Assembly (NCBI GenBank): GCA_026387845.1 | Contig: JAPLKX010000377.1 | Span: forward strand, 1 to 8,108 | From: Candidatus Hydrogenedentota bacterium | GTDB lineage: Bacteria > Hydrogenedentota > Hydrogenedentia > Hydrogenedentales > SLHB01 | Length of the DNA: 8,108 nucleotides | Reading direction: 5' to 3' | Part shown: positions 1 to 6,625 of the stretch, piece after piece | Layout: each line of letters opens with the position of its first letter | Position numbering within the stretch: the first letter of the stretch is position 1 | Position numbers and translations under genes: made by a program | The notes under the pieces: model-generated | Database searches by the model: none | Told to the model about the DNA's origin: nothing | Seen by the model: the letters and a program-made list of their open reading frames with translations, nothing else

Positions 1-687
1 GCACGCATTCTCTTCCAGCCAGCGCATCAGGCCCGTCGAATACGTCAGGCGAAGCGTCTCTTTTATCCCCGGCGCGATCCCGTTTCCCGCGACCACGTGT
101 ACGCTGCCGCCGGACTCGAGCAGCACCACACAACGCACCGCGTCGAAAATGTCCGTCCCCGAATCCACGAGGCTCTGGCTGAGCCGCCGCGGATCCTCGA
201 GCGGGCCCGACGTTCGGCTGACCCATCTCAGCGCCATCTGGTGCTGCCCTACCGCCGACATCTTCAACATCTCCTGCGTCATGCCCCGTGCCGGTAACTG
301 AACGTGCGGCGCCGCGTCCACTGCTCCGGCAGGCGGCCGCGACTGCATCACCCCGTCCACCGCGTTCCGCAGCGCCTCGCACGAAAAGGGCTTCACCACA
401 TACGCGCGCGCCCCCGCCAGCGTCCAGCCCGCCAGGCTTTCCGAATCGCTGCGGCCGGACAACATGACCGCCGGGATCTGCGGGAACGACTCAAACACCC
501 GCGACAGCGCCTGGTGGCCCAGATGAGGGGCATCGTCTATCAAGACCGCGTCGACCTTCACCGAGATCAGACGGCGAAGCGCACGATCCACCGACGGTTC
601 CAGAATGATAAAATCCGTTTCCGGCAAAGCCGCGCGAAGCGACTCACAAATCGCCCGCTCTTCCGCTATTACCAGTAAGACGTTCAT
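1..687 (-). CDS. Response regulator: receiver domain plus GAF-like region (partial; C-terminus beyond window)
   Basis: This gene starts at ATG 687 and stays open to the left edge, giving 229 residues with no stop. Residues 1-117 read as a CheY-like receiver: a hydrophobic first strand (MNVLLVIAEE), the phosphoacceptor Asp51 in AVLIDDAP, Ser77 in VMLSG, and Lys99 in VVKPF. The usual Asp-Asp pair after strand 1 is Glu9-Glu10, shifted or conservatively replaced. Residues about 118-145 look like a linker. Residues about 146-229 resemble the start of a GAF sensor domain (DIFDAVRCVVLLESGG, then GNGIAPGIKETLRL). The output domain is not visible, so it could be a transcription factor, a kinase or a c-di-GMP protein. 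The start lies 6 nt after the kinase stop, in the same frame, with no strong Shine-Dalgarno sequence. Translational coupling to the kinase is therefore likely, and that kinase is the expected phosphodonor. The receiver call is firm; the GAF call is moderate. Confidence 0.85.
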   Translation of the reverse strand, partial: MNVLLVIAEERAICESLRAALPETDFIILEPSVDRALRRLISVKVDAVLIDDAPHLGHQALSRVFESFPQIPAVMLSGRSDSESLAGWTLAGARAYVVKPFSCEALRNAVDGVMQSRPPAGAVDAAPHVQLPARGMTQEMLKMSAVGQHQMALRWVSRTSGPLEDPRRLSQSLVDSGTDIFDAVRCVVLLESGGSVHVVAGNGIAPGIKETLRLTYSTGLMRWLEENAC

Positions 688-693
688 CCCGCG

Positions 694-3204
694 TCATGAC
701 CCCATTTCGCCCGGGGCGTTGCTCAATGAAATCCCGCTGCTCATCAACGGCAACGTTACCGTAAACGACGTACCCGCGCCCGGTGCGCTCTGAACGTCGA
801 TTTCCCCGCCGTGTTCCATCACTATACCATGAACCACCGACAATCCCAACCCGCACCCTTCTATCTTCGTCGTAAAGAATGGCGTGAAAAGCTGATCCAT
901 GTGTTCCGCCGGAATGCCGCACCCCGTATCCGTTACCGCAACCCGGACGCATTCCGTTTCCAGAAATGGCGCTATCCCGCGGTGCCGAAGATGGATTCTA
1001 TCGTAATAGGCCCGGACAGTCAACTCTCCACCATTTGTCTCCTTAAGTGCGTCAAGTGCGTTTAAGAACAAATTCAAGAAAACCTGGTGGAGCTGCTGCT
1101 CGTCCCCGTATACCGCGATTTCACGTGACGGAAACTCCGTCCTCACCTCGACCCGTTCTTTGCGAAGGTGGCTGTCAATCAGCATCAGCACCTGCTCGAC
1201 GATCTTCCGAAGGTCGTGTGGGGCAAAGCATACGGGCCTCGGCCTGGCAAAATCGAGCAGCCGGCTCACGATCATGTCGATGCGCTCGACCTCGTGCGGC
1301 ACGACCTCGGCGAACGTTTTTCGGAAATCGGCGTCGTCAAACCGCCCCAGCAGGAGTTGCGTAAAGGTTTTTATTGAAACCAGCGGGTTTTTCACTTCGT
1401 GCGCCATACCCGCGGCAAGCGTTCCAATCGACGAGAGCCGGTCCGCCCGCTGAACGTTTTGCTCCAGCCGTTTCAACTGCGTCAGGTCGTTGATCATGGC
1501 CAGCGCGCCGGAGTTCACCCCGCCCGCCATCTCCAGGCACGACGACGAGATCACGACCGGCACTTTCTCCTGTGCCGGCCCGGTGATGGTCGTTTCAAAG
1601 TCGCCCACGCCCCGCCCGTCCAGCAGCGTCTGCCTAAGTACGGCCGCCACCTCGGCCTTCAGTTTATCCAGGTGCTGGCCCACCTCGACCTCGCCCAGCA
1701 TTTGAGTCGCCGCCGCGTTGATGGTCGTGATCCGCCCCTCGTCGTCCACCGCCACCACCCCGCCGCGCATGCTGCTTAAGATCCGTTCCAGGTGCAGGTT
1801 CACCTGTTCGAGCTTGAGGTACAGCCGCGCGTTTTCAATGGCCGTTCCAAGCGGGCCCGCTATCGTTGTGCATACCACCAGGTCGTCCGCCGAATAGATG
1901 TCACCCGACGTTTTCTCCGCCAGCGCCAGGATCCCGACCACTTTCGAGCTGGCGCGCAGCGGCAGGCAAAGATAGGCGTCAAGTTCCGCGAGGTGCTGGG
2001 CGATTTTCAGCCGGTGGTCCGTGGGACGTTCGTGCAGCAGCTTCTTTAACAACAGCGGGTCCGGATGCGTGCGCATGTACTGGAGCAGCGCCGCCTGGCC
2101 GTGTGTCTCCGTCGGCTCGTCCTCAGGGAAGCTCGAATACACCATCGAGATTTTCGACGGGTCGGCCTCGTCCACCTCCCAGACCCGCACCTGCGCCGCA
2201 CCTATCGTCGCCCTGATGTCCCGCGCAACCATATCGAGCAACTGGTGGAGCGGCATGAACTGTGCCGCGTGTTGCGTAATTTTCGCGCAAAGCGCGTTGA
2301 CGTCGTACCGCCGCTTCAGGATCGTCCGGTCGGCCAGGAGTTGAAGGCGCTCCTTCAGCGGCTGCAGCACCAGCGCGATTACGAGCGCCGCCAGAAGCGT
2401 CGTCACCAGGATGCGCGGGCTGCTGAACAGCCAGTGAACCAGCGAGATCGTGCCGAGGAACGTCGCGAAAACGAACGTCGTCACTGCCGCATAGATCGTT
2501 GTCCGCGACACCAAGACCCAGATGTCCAGCAGGTGATACCGGATCATCGCGTACGCCACAACGCTCATCAGCAACAGCGTAAAGATCGGGCCGTAAGCCT
2601 CGAGGTTCTTTATCTGAAACACCGGCGCCAGAACGTTGGTCAGGATCGAGCAGGACATGCAAAGGAAAATGCCCAGCAGCATGTGCTCGATCTGCCTGCG
2701 CTCGATGCCCCGGGCCTGACGCTGCTTGCGGTACAGGTTCAACGATGAAAAAAGCAGCGACACCACCACCATCACCGAAAAAAAGGTAAACACCGGCCCG
2801 TACACGGGTTCCGGCGGCGCGGTCGGGGAAACAGACACGCTCCGCAGGTAATACGGCGTGAACGATCCGGCGATGTTGGCCGCCGCCGTGCCATAAAAAG
2901 CCAACCCCAGCCAGCGGTAACCCTCGAACTTCTGATGGGGAAAAATCGACGCAAAATGGTATACGGTCGCCGGGAAGAAACTGGCGACAATGAACGTCAG
3001 CCGGATCCATAAAACGGCGCTGGCCTCGGTTCTGCAGTGGATGATAACCGCCACGCCCAACGCCCACAGCACACTGCTTCCCGCCAAGACCGCAAACAGG
3101 CGGTGGGTCGGTTTCATGGGGTTGCGAATCAACACCACCACGACCAAGGTAGCGCTGAAGCAAGCACCCAGCGTGAGCAGAGCCGTCTCCAACATTAAAT
3201 CCAC
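694..3204 (-). CDS. Multi-pass membrane sensor histidine kinase (7TM/9TM-GAF-PAS-HisKA-HATPase)
   Basis: An 836-residue sensor kinase of the inner membrane. Residues 1-282 hold about nine hydrophobic segments (near 5-26, 36-56, 64-85, 97-115, 136-156, 174-196, 204-222, 236-260, 264-282), like HisK_7TM-type sensors with two extra helices. A basic linker follows (PLKERLQLLADR, about 282-300), then a GAF domain (about 315-462) and a PAS domain (about 466-575, GGVVAVDDEGRITTINAAA). The HisKA domain has the H-box AGMAHEVKNPL with phospho-His602. The ATPase domain has its N box at Asn715 (NLFLNALDAL), G1 DTGCGIP (Asp759), F box LFTPFFTTK (772-780) and G2 GCGLGLS (783-789). All catalytic boxes are intact, so it should be active, and the HisKA/HATPase part is NtrB-like. 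I chose GTG 3204 because AGAGG (3214-3218) sits 9 nt upstream; ATG 3195 is the alternative. There is no receiver at the C-terminus; a separate receiver gene follows 6 nt later. The ligand is unknown. Confidence 0.95.
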   Translation of the reverse strand: MDLMLETALLTLGACFSATLVVVVLIRNPMKPTHRLFAVLAGSSVLWALGVAVIIHCRTEASAVLWIRLTFIVASFFPATVYHFASIFPHQKFEGYRWLGLAFYGTAAANIAGSFTPYYLRSVSVSPTAPPEPVYGPVFTFFSVMVVVSLLFSSLNLYRKQRQARGIERRQIEHMLLGIFLCMSCSILTNVLAPVFQIKNLEAYGPIFTLLLMSVVAYAMIRYHLLDIWVLVSRTTIYAAVTTFVFATFLGTISLVHWLFSSPRILVTTLLAALVIALVLQPLKERLQLLADRTILKRRYDVNALCAKITQHAAQFMPLHQLLDMVARDIRATIGAAQVRVWEVDEADPSKISMVYSSFPEDEPTETHGQAALLQYMRTHPDPLLLKKLLHERPTDHRLKIAQHLAELDAYLCLPLRASSKVVGILALAEKTSGDIYSADDLVVCTTIAGPLGTAIENARLYLKLEQVNLHLERILSSMRGGVVAVDDEGRITTINAAATQMLGEVEVGQHLDKLKAEVAAVLRQTLLDGRGVGDFETTITGPAQEKVPVVISSSCLEMAGGVNSGALAMINDLTQLKRLEQNVQRADRLSSIGTLAAGMAHEVKNPLVSIKTFTQLLLGRFDDADFRKTFAEVVPHEVERIDMIVSRLLDFARPRPVCFAPHDLRKIVEQVLMLIDSHLRKERVEVRTEFPSREIAVYGDEQQLHQVFLNLFLNALDALKETNGGELTVRAYYDRIHLRHRGIAPFLETECVRVAVTDTGCGIPAEHMDQLFTPFFTTKIEGCGLGLSVVHGIVMEHGGEIDVQSAPGAGTSFTVTLPLMSSGISLSNAPGEMGS

Positions 3205-3213
3205 AATCGCTTA

Positions 3214-3218
3214 CCTCT
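3214..3218 (-). promoter_or_regulatory. Shine-Dalgarno for the histidine kinase GTG start
   Basis: On the minus strand AGAGG stands 9 nt before GTG 3204 and 18 nt before ATG 3195. The spacing supports the GTG start and adds three residues to the protein. Confidence 0.55.
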
Positions 3219-3261
3219 CGGCCTGCAGTGGCTCAGTCATCTCCTTGTTCGAGCCGCCTGG

Positions 3262-3273
3262 CAATGCGCATTG
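3262..3273. promoter_or_regulatory. 12-bp perfect palindrome, possible operator upstream of the kinase
   Basis: CAATGCGCATTG is its own reverse complement and lies about 58 nt upstream of the kinase start, in the 127-nt gap after the ketosynthase. A dimeric regulator could bind it. I see no convincing -35/-10 pair around it, so its role is open, and it could be chance. Confidence 0.25.
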
Positions 3274-3317
3274 GCGACGACGCCTCTTTCCTCTTCCCTC
3301 AACAGCGGTGAACAGGC

Positions 3318-3332
3318 GCGGCCCCGGGCCGC
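3318..3332. repeat. GC hairpin at the ketosynthase stop codon
   Basis: GCGGCCC and GGGCCGC form perfect 7-bp arms around one base, and the arm reaches the last base of the ketosynthase TAG (3334-3332). No T-run follows on the minus strand, so it is not a standard intrinsic terminator. It could lower read-through into the kinase gene or stabilise the 3' end of an upstream transcript. Confidence 0.4.
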
Positions 3333-4573
3333 TACGCCGATCTTCTGAGCACACACGCCGCGTAGGTGCCTCCAAAGCTGATCGCCAGCACCAACGCGGT
3401 TCGAACGTCATTCAACCGCGCACGCTGAGGGACATAATCCAGGTCGCACTCCGGGTCAGGCGACTCCAGGTTGATTGTCGGGGGCACGACTCCCTTGTTG
3501 AGCGGCAAAAGTGCGGATGCTACCCCCAGCAAGCCGCCCGCCGCGTACGCCTGGCCGGTCATCGATTTTACCGCCGTTATGGGCACCCGGTATGCGTGAT
3601 CGCCCAACGCCCGTTTCATGGCGTTGGTTTCACAACGGTCGTACATCTCCAGCGATACCCCGTGTGATTGGATATGATCAAGGTCCTCGGGCTGCATACC
3701 CGCGTCCCGAAGCGCCGCCCGGATAGCCCGGGCCAGCGCTTTCCCTTCTTGATCCAGGATCAGGGGGCTGGCCGCATCGGACGCCGCTCCACTCCCCGCC
3801 AATTCAGCCAGAATGCGCGCCCCACGCGATTGCGCCCGATCCTTCCGCTCCAACACCAGCGCCACCGCACCCTCGCTCAGCACGATCCCGTCGCGTTGGC
3901 GGTCGTAGGGGCGCATCGCCTTCTCCGGCTCGTCATTGCGCTTCGACAAGATTCCCAGCGAGCACGCCCCGGCGAACGCCATGTCAAAAAGCGGCGCCTC
4001 CGTAGCCCCCAGCACCGCCGCGTCGGCATGGCCACGACGAATTTGGTTCACGCCCCAGGCAAGCACGTCAAGGCCCGTCGCACACCCGCTGGCTATCGTA
4101 ATGGCCGGGCCGCTGAATCCCAAATCAATCGTGACGTGAACCGTCGCGGAGTGGCCGGAAAACGCCGAACTCGCAAACCGGCTTATCTTTTTGTAGCCGC
4201 GGCTCCTGTAGGCTTCGACCGATGTGGCGTAGAGTTCATCCGGGTTGCCAATACTCGTACCTATCGCCACCGCCACCCGGTCACCCGCGTACCCCGCCTT
4301 TGAAAGCTCCGAGTCTTCCACCGCCAACTTCGCCGCCGCCACCGCCTGATGGACATATCGCTGCCAATTCTGGACTACGCTCTTCCGCATGAAGTCTTCC
4401 GGATTGAAGTCCCAGAGCTGCCCCGCGATCTGGCAGGGCAGATCGCTGGCATCGAACCGGTCCAGCCGCCGGATGCCCGAGCGGCCATGTTCGATGGCAT
4501 CCCAAAACGCCTGACGCCCCAATCCGTTGCACGCCAGAACCCCAAGCCCTGTTATGACAATCGGTTGCGTCAT
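3332..4573 (-). CDS. FabF/KAS II-like beta-ketoacyl synthase with Cys-His-Gln active site
   Basis: A 413-residue condensing enzyme, the usual length for FabF or a type II polyketide ketosynthase. The family catalyses decarboxylative Claisen condensation of an acyl group held on the active Cys with malonyl-ACP in the cytoplasm. Visible landmarks are the N-terminal strand PIVITGLGVL, nucleophile Cys164 in IASGCATG, the LSEGAVALVLE strand (232-242), His304 in QSHGVSLEMYD (normally HGTxT....D), Lys336 in VKSMTG, and PDPECDLDYVP near the C-terminus. The second catalytic His, normally in KSxxGHxxGAAG, is Gln341 (KSMTGQAYAAGG); the codon is CAG. The Gly-rich C-terminal loop is also unusual (SFGGTY instead of GFGGTN). 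Cys164 is kept, so this is not a simple Cys-less chain-length factor. It starts 5 nt after the radical SAM stop (TGA TCGAG ATG), with AGGGA 10 nt upstream, which implies coupled translation. A role in a specialised lipid or polyketide is more likely than housekeeping fatty-acid synthesis. Confidence 0.9.
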   Translation of the reverse strand: MTQPIVITGLGVLACNGLGRQAFWDAIEHGRSGIRRLDRFDASDLPCQIAGQLWDFNPEDFMRKSVVQNWQRYVHQAVAAAKLAVEDSELSKAGYAGDRVAVAIGTSIGNPDELYATSVEAYRSRGYKKISRFASSAFSGHSATVHVTIDLGFSGPAITIASGCATGLDVLAWGVNQIRRGHADAAVLGATEAPLFDMAFAGACSLGILSKRNDEPEKAMRPYDRQRDGIVLSEGAVALVLERKDRAQSRGARILAELAGSGAASDAASPLILDQEGKALARAIRAALRDAGMQPEDLDHIQSHGVSLEMYDRCETNAMKRALGDHAYRVPITAVKSMTGQAYAAGGLLGVASALLPLNKGVVPPTINLESPDPECDLDYVPQRARLNDVRTALVLAISFGGTYAACVLRRSA

Positions 4574-4578
4574 CTCGA

Positions 4579-6288
4579 TCAGTTCCCTGCCGCCGCCAAT
4601 ACGGGCATGTACGTCCCACCGGCCACCCGCTGCGCCGGCAACGAGGCCTGACGGTTAAAACGGGCCGCCGCGTCCGCTATCCCCGCGACGTCTCCGGTCA
4701 CGAACTTGCGAAGCATCAGAGTGGCAAAATCCTGCTCATGATCCTCATACCCCGAGACCCGGCCAACCAGCCCGAGTTCCGGCGTAACCCACGTCGACAC
4801 CCCCGCGTCCCGAACCTCCCCGCAAAGGTGTTCCAACTCCCGCTGGGCCCGGTGCAGCGGAACCGAACGGCGCGCGTGAAGCAGGGTGCGCCAAGGTTTC
4901 AAGGGCAGTTCTGCCGCACCCCGGCTGTCCACCGCCCGCCGGACGTACCCCGGCAGGTCAAGCCGGAAACCGAAATCCTCGCAACGCTCCAACCACTCCG
5001 AACCCGGCGACGGTTCCGGAAGCTCGAAAAGGGCCGATCCCGGGCGGACCCGCTCGATCAACCGCAACGTCTCTGCCCGAGTGTGCGAGTCATCCGCCGG
5101 CGAAGGATAAATAAAACGGCCAACACTGAATATGCCCGACGCGCCGCTCGATTTCAGCACCTTCTCGCACTGCGAAACCGAAAACCCCCTGCGATAATAG
5201 TCTTCCAGGAGCCACTGACTCCCCGTATCAACCCGGTAAGACAACGCCTGGCAACCCGAAGCCTTGTACGTCGCCAGGTTGGCCACCCGCGTCTCACGGA
5301 TCGACGCCTCCCGCGTATACAATACCGCCAGACCCCGCGATAGCATCTCACGCGCCAGCGACACCGCGTAAGCCTCTGAAAACGCTGGGCCTTCCAGCGC
5401 AAACGCGCACACGTTCTGCTGCCGCATCGCCTCAGAAAGCGCCTCGCAAACGCTCCGCGGAGTCCTCGGCCGGCTCAAGCCCGGCTGTCTCTCCCCGTGC
5501 GGGCAGGCCGGGCACTGTTGCGAACATACCCGCGTGCAGCACACGCCCAGCAGTTTGAATTTGCCGTCCCCGTCCAGCGCCGGATAAACTTCCGCCGAAT
5601 AATCGGGAAACGCCACGCTGTTCAGGTCAATCCGTTTCCGCCGCGTCAGCCGAACCCCACCCCCACGCATCACCGCCAGGTTCGGCGTTTCCGTCCAAAG
5701 TTCCGGGCGGTCAAGCACATCCGCAAACCGAGGTATCGTCCATTCCGGCTCACCCAGGCAAAGGCAGTCAAAAACCTTCGTCCGCCGGGCAATAAGCTCC
5801 CCATATCGCTCTATGAACGGCCCCGCCGCCGCCAACACCACATCGGGCTGCAACGACCGAATACGCTCGCCCAGATCCACCGCGTTGCCGACGTCCCCCG
5901 CATCACGCACGCTCACCACCACCAAGTCAACGCCCCCATCACCCGCTACCTCGCGCGCCGCCTCACCCAACAGCTCCCGCCGCAGCATTTCCCGGCGGTG
6001 GCGCTGCAAACCTCCCAGCCCGCGCAACCGGAGAAACGCCCCCAGCGCCTTCAACGCCCCCCCCTGCGTGGCTCCAACCATCTGGTCGGCCAGACTCAAT
6101 GAGGCCCGGCGGAGCTGCGAAGAAAAATACCGTTGAACCGTTTCAAGCGTCCCATAATCAAGAATCAACGGCTGGTGGCCCGCGTCAACCAAACTACCCG
6201 CTATTCCCGCCAATAAACTGTCCGGAAGAAGCGTGTTAAACGTGTACGGAAAACGTGGAAATGACACCAAAATACACCGTTTCGACAT
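4579..6288 (-). CDS. B12-binding-type radical SAM protein
   Basis: 569 residues from ATG 6288. The N-terminal region (about 1-200) has the Rossmann-like layout of the cobalamin-binding domain that precedes many radical SAM cores: LVSFPRF, then LPDSLLAGIAGSLVDAGHQPLILD, then VDLVVVSV and AAAGPFIERYG, ending in CLGEPEWTIPRFADVL. The SAM-cleaving 4Fe-4S cluster motif is Cys255-x3-Cys259-x2-Cys262 (VCSQQCPACPHG), with two more Cys just before it (250, 251). The core continues with ALEGPAF (297-303) and GCQALSYRVDTGSQWLLEDYY (345-365), matching the usual 'GCxxlxxGvESGsq' region. Family members do radical methylations, ring closures or rearrangements on inert carbons; the substrate here is unknown. 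I chose ATG 6288 over a start at 6327 because AAGGAG lies 6 nt before it and the first 13 residues of the longer form are basic and low-complexity. It is first in the minus-strand gene row and coupled to the ketosynthase, suggesting it tailors an ACP-bound or free acyl product. Confidence 0.88.
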   Translation of the reverse strand: MSKRCILVSFPRFPYTFNTLLPDSLLAGIAGSLVDAGHQPLILDYGTLETVQRYFSSQLRRASLSLADQMVGATQGGALKALGAFLRLRGLGGLQRHRREMLRRELLGEAAREVAGDGGVDLVVVSVRDAGDVGNAVDLGERIRSLQPDVVLAAAGPFIERYGELIARRTKVFDCLCLGEPEWTIPRFADVLDRPELWTETPNLAVMRGGGVRLTRRKRIDLNSVAFPDYSAEVYPALDGDGKFKLLGVCCTRVCSQQCPACPHGERQPGLSRPRTPRSVCEALSEAMRQQNVCAFALEGPAFSEAYAVSLAREMLSRGLAVLYTREASIRETRVANLATYKASGCQALSYRVDTGSQWLLEDYYRRGFSVSQCEKVLKSSGASGIFSVGRFIYPSPADDSHTRAETLRLIERVRPGSALFELPEPSPGSEWLERCEDFGFRLDLPGYVRRAVDSRGAAELPLKPWRTLLHARRSVPLHRAQRELEHLCGEVRDAGVSTWVTPELGLVGRVSGYEDHEQDFATLMLRKFVTGDVAGIADAAARFNRQASLPAQRVAGGTYMPVLAAAGN

Positions 6289-6294
6289 ATAGCG

Positions 6295-6300
6295 CTCCTT
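6295..6300 (-). promoter_or_regulatory. Strong Shine-Dalgarno fixing the radical SAM start
   Basis: AAGGAG on the minus strand, 6 nt before ATG 6288. It rules against the in-frame upstream start at 6327, which would put this ribosome site inside the coding region. Confidence 0.8.
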
Positions 6301-6395
6301 CTTCCGCTTCTGTCTCCACAAGGCCACGTGCTACAATATGTCGCCCCTTGCCCCTCCATTAGCACAACATATCGCGGCGGCAGCTTACCAGATTC

Positions 6396-6423
6396 ACCAT
6401 ATATATGCAAGAAAAAAAGTCAA
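6396..6423 (-). promoter_or_regulatory. Candidate sigma70-type promoter for the radical SAM gene row
   Basis: Read on the minus strand: TTGACT (6423-6418, 5 of 6 matches to the -35 consensus), a 16-nt spacer containing a T-run, then TATGGT (6401-6396, 4 of 6 at -10). Transcription would begin near 6389, giving a leader of about 100 nt before ATG 6288. The prediction rests on motif matching in an unknown organism. Confidence 0.4.
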
Positions 6424-6469
6424 CCCACTAGATATTGTAGATCAGCCCCCAAAACCAAGGTTGGGACGT

Positions 6470-6508
6470 CCCCCGGCCGCGCTTTCCAGCGCGCGTTGTG
6501 GGGGTTTT
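6470..6508 (+). terminator. Terminator-like hairpin inside the intergenic region
   Basis: An outer stem of CCCCC (6470-6474) with GGGGG (6500-6504) encloses a perfect inner stem CGCGCT/AGCGCG (6478-6483 and 6488-6493) with a TTCC loop. TTTT follows at 6505-6508. The T-run is on the plus-strand side only, so it would act on rightward transcription. No rightward gene precedes it. It may end a short leader or small RNA started near 6344 (extended -10 TGCTACAAT at 6329-6337), or simply insulate the two sides. The T-run is short and the middle of the stem is imperfect. Confidence 0.4.
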
Positions 6509-6568
6509 ATGTCGCTTGCGTCCCTTGTACCTTTTTGCCGCCCACCTTTCAAACCGCAATCAGCCCGC

Positions 6569-6598
6569 TTTCCCTGTCCGCCGGCCTCCTGCTATACT
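6569..6598 (+). promoter_or_regulatory. Candidate extended -10 promoter for the C45-type hydrolase
   Basis: TGCTATACT (6590-6598) matches the extended -10 pattern TGnTATAAT at all but one informative base. The -35 is poor (TTTCCC at 6569-6574, 18-nt spacer), as is common for extended -10 promoters. Transcription would start near 6605, giving a leader of about 20 nt before ATG 6626. Confidence 0.5.
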
Positions 6599-6625
6599 AT
6601 CCGGGGTTCGAGAAATGAGGCAGCC

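Larger units (their letters stand above)
6289..6625. other. Divergent intergenic region (337 nt), no protein gene
   Basis: It separates the radical SAM gene (leftward) from the C45-type hydrolase (rightward). Stretches near 6330-6440 are clearly richer in A+T than the genes. It holds candidate promoters in both directions, a 9-bp inverted pair (CTACAATAT at 6331-6339, ATATTGTAG at 6432-6440), a 10-bp palindrome GGGACGTCCC (6463-6472) and a terminator-like hairpin. An open frame crosses it on the plus strand, but its translation is Pro/Ala/Ser-rich and low in structure and resembles no family, so I treat it as non-coding. Confidence 0.7.

Noticed and set aside
2065..2748. 227-residue plus-strand open frame
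   Set aside because: Arg/Gln/His-rich translation typical of the antisense of a GC-rich gene; no start signal or domain.
2123..3163. 346-residue minus-strand open frame overlapping the kinase
   Set aside because: It lies inside the kinase in another frame, its translation is rich in Arg/Gly/Ala with no recognisable domain, and the kinase frame has full motif support. Long shadow frames are expected at this GC content.
3211..3240. Tiny ORF (MTEPLQAER) just before the kinase start
   Set aside because: Its AAGGAG abuts the ATG with no spacing, and nine codons are too few to judge. A leader peptide cannot be excluded but is not supported.
6289..6327. 13-residue N-terminal extension of the radical SAM protein
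   Set aside because: The strong AAGGAG site sits inside this extension and serves ATG 6288; the extra residues are basic and not part of the family fold.
6331..6440. 9-bp inverted pair CTACAATAT/ATATTGTAG as the ends of a small mobile element
   Set aside because: The arms are short and AT-rich, no target duplication is visible, and promoter-like -10 sequences explain them equally well.
6338..6625. N-terminal extension of the hydrolase to ATG 6338
   Set aside because: The added 96 residues are low-complexity and Pro/Ala/Ser-rich, cover a hairpin and a promoter-like site, and lack a ribosome site. ATG 6626 has GAGG at good spacing, and family similarity begins after it.
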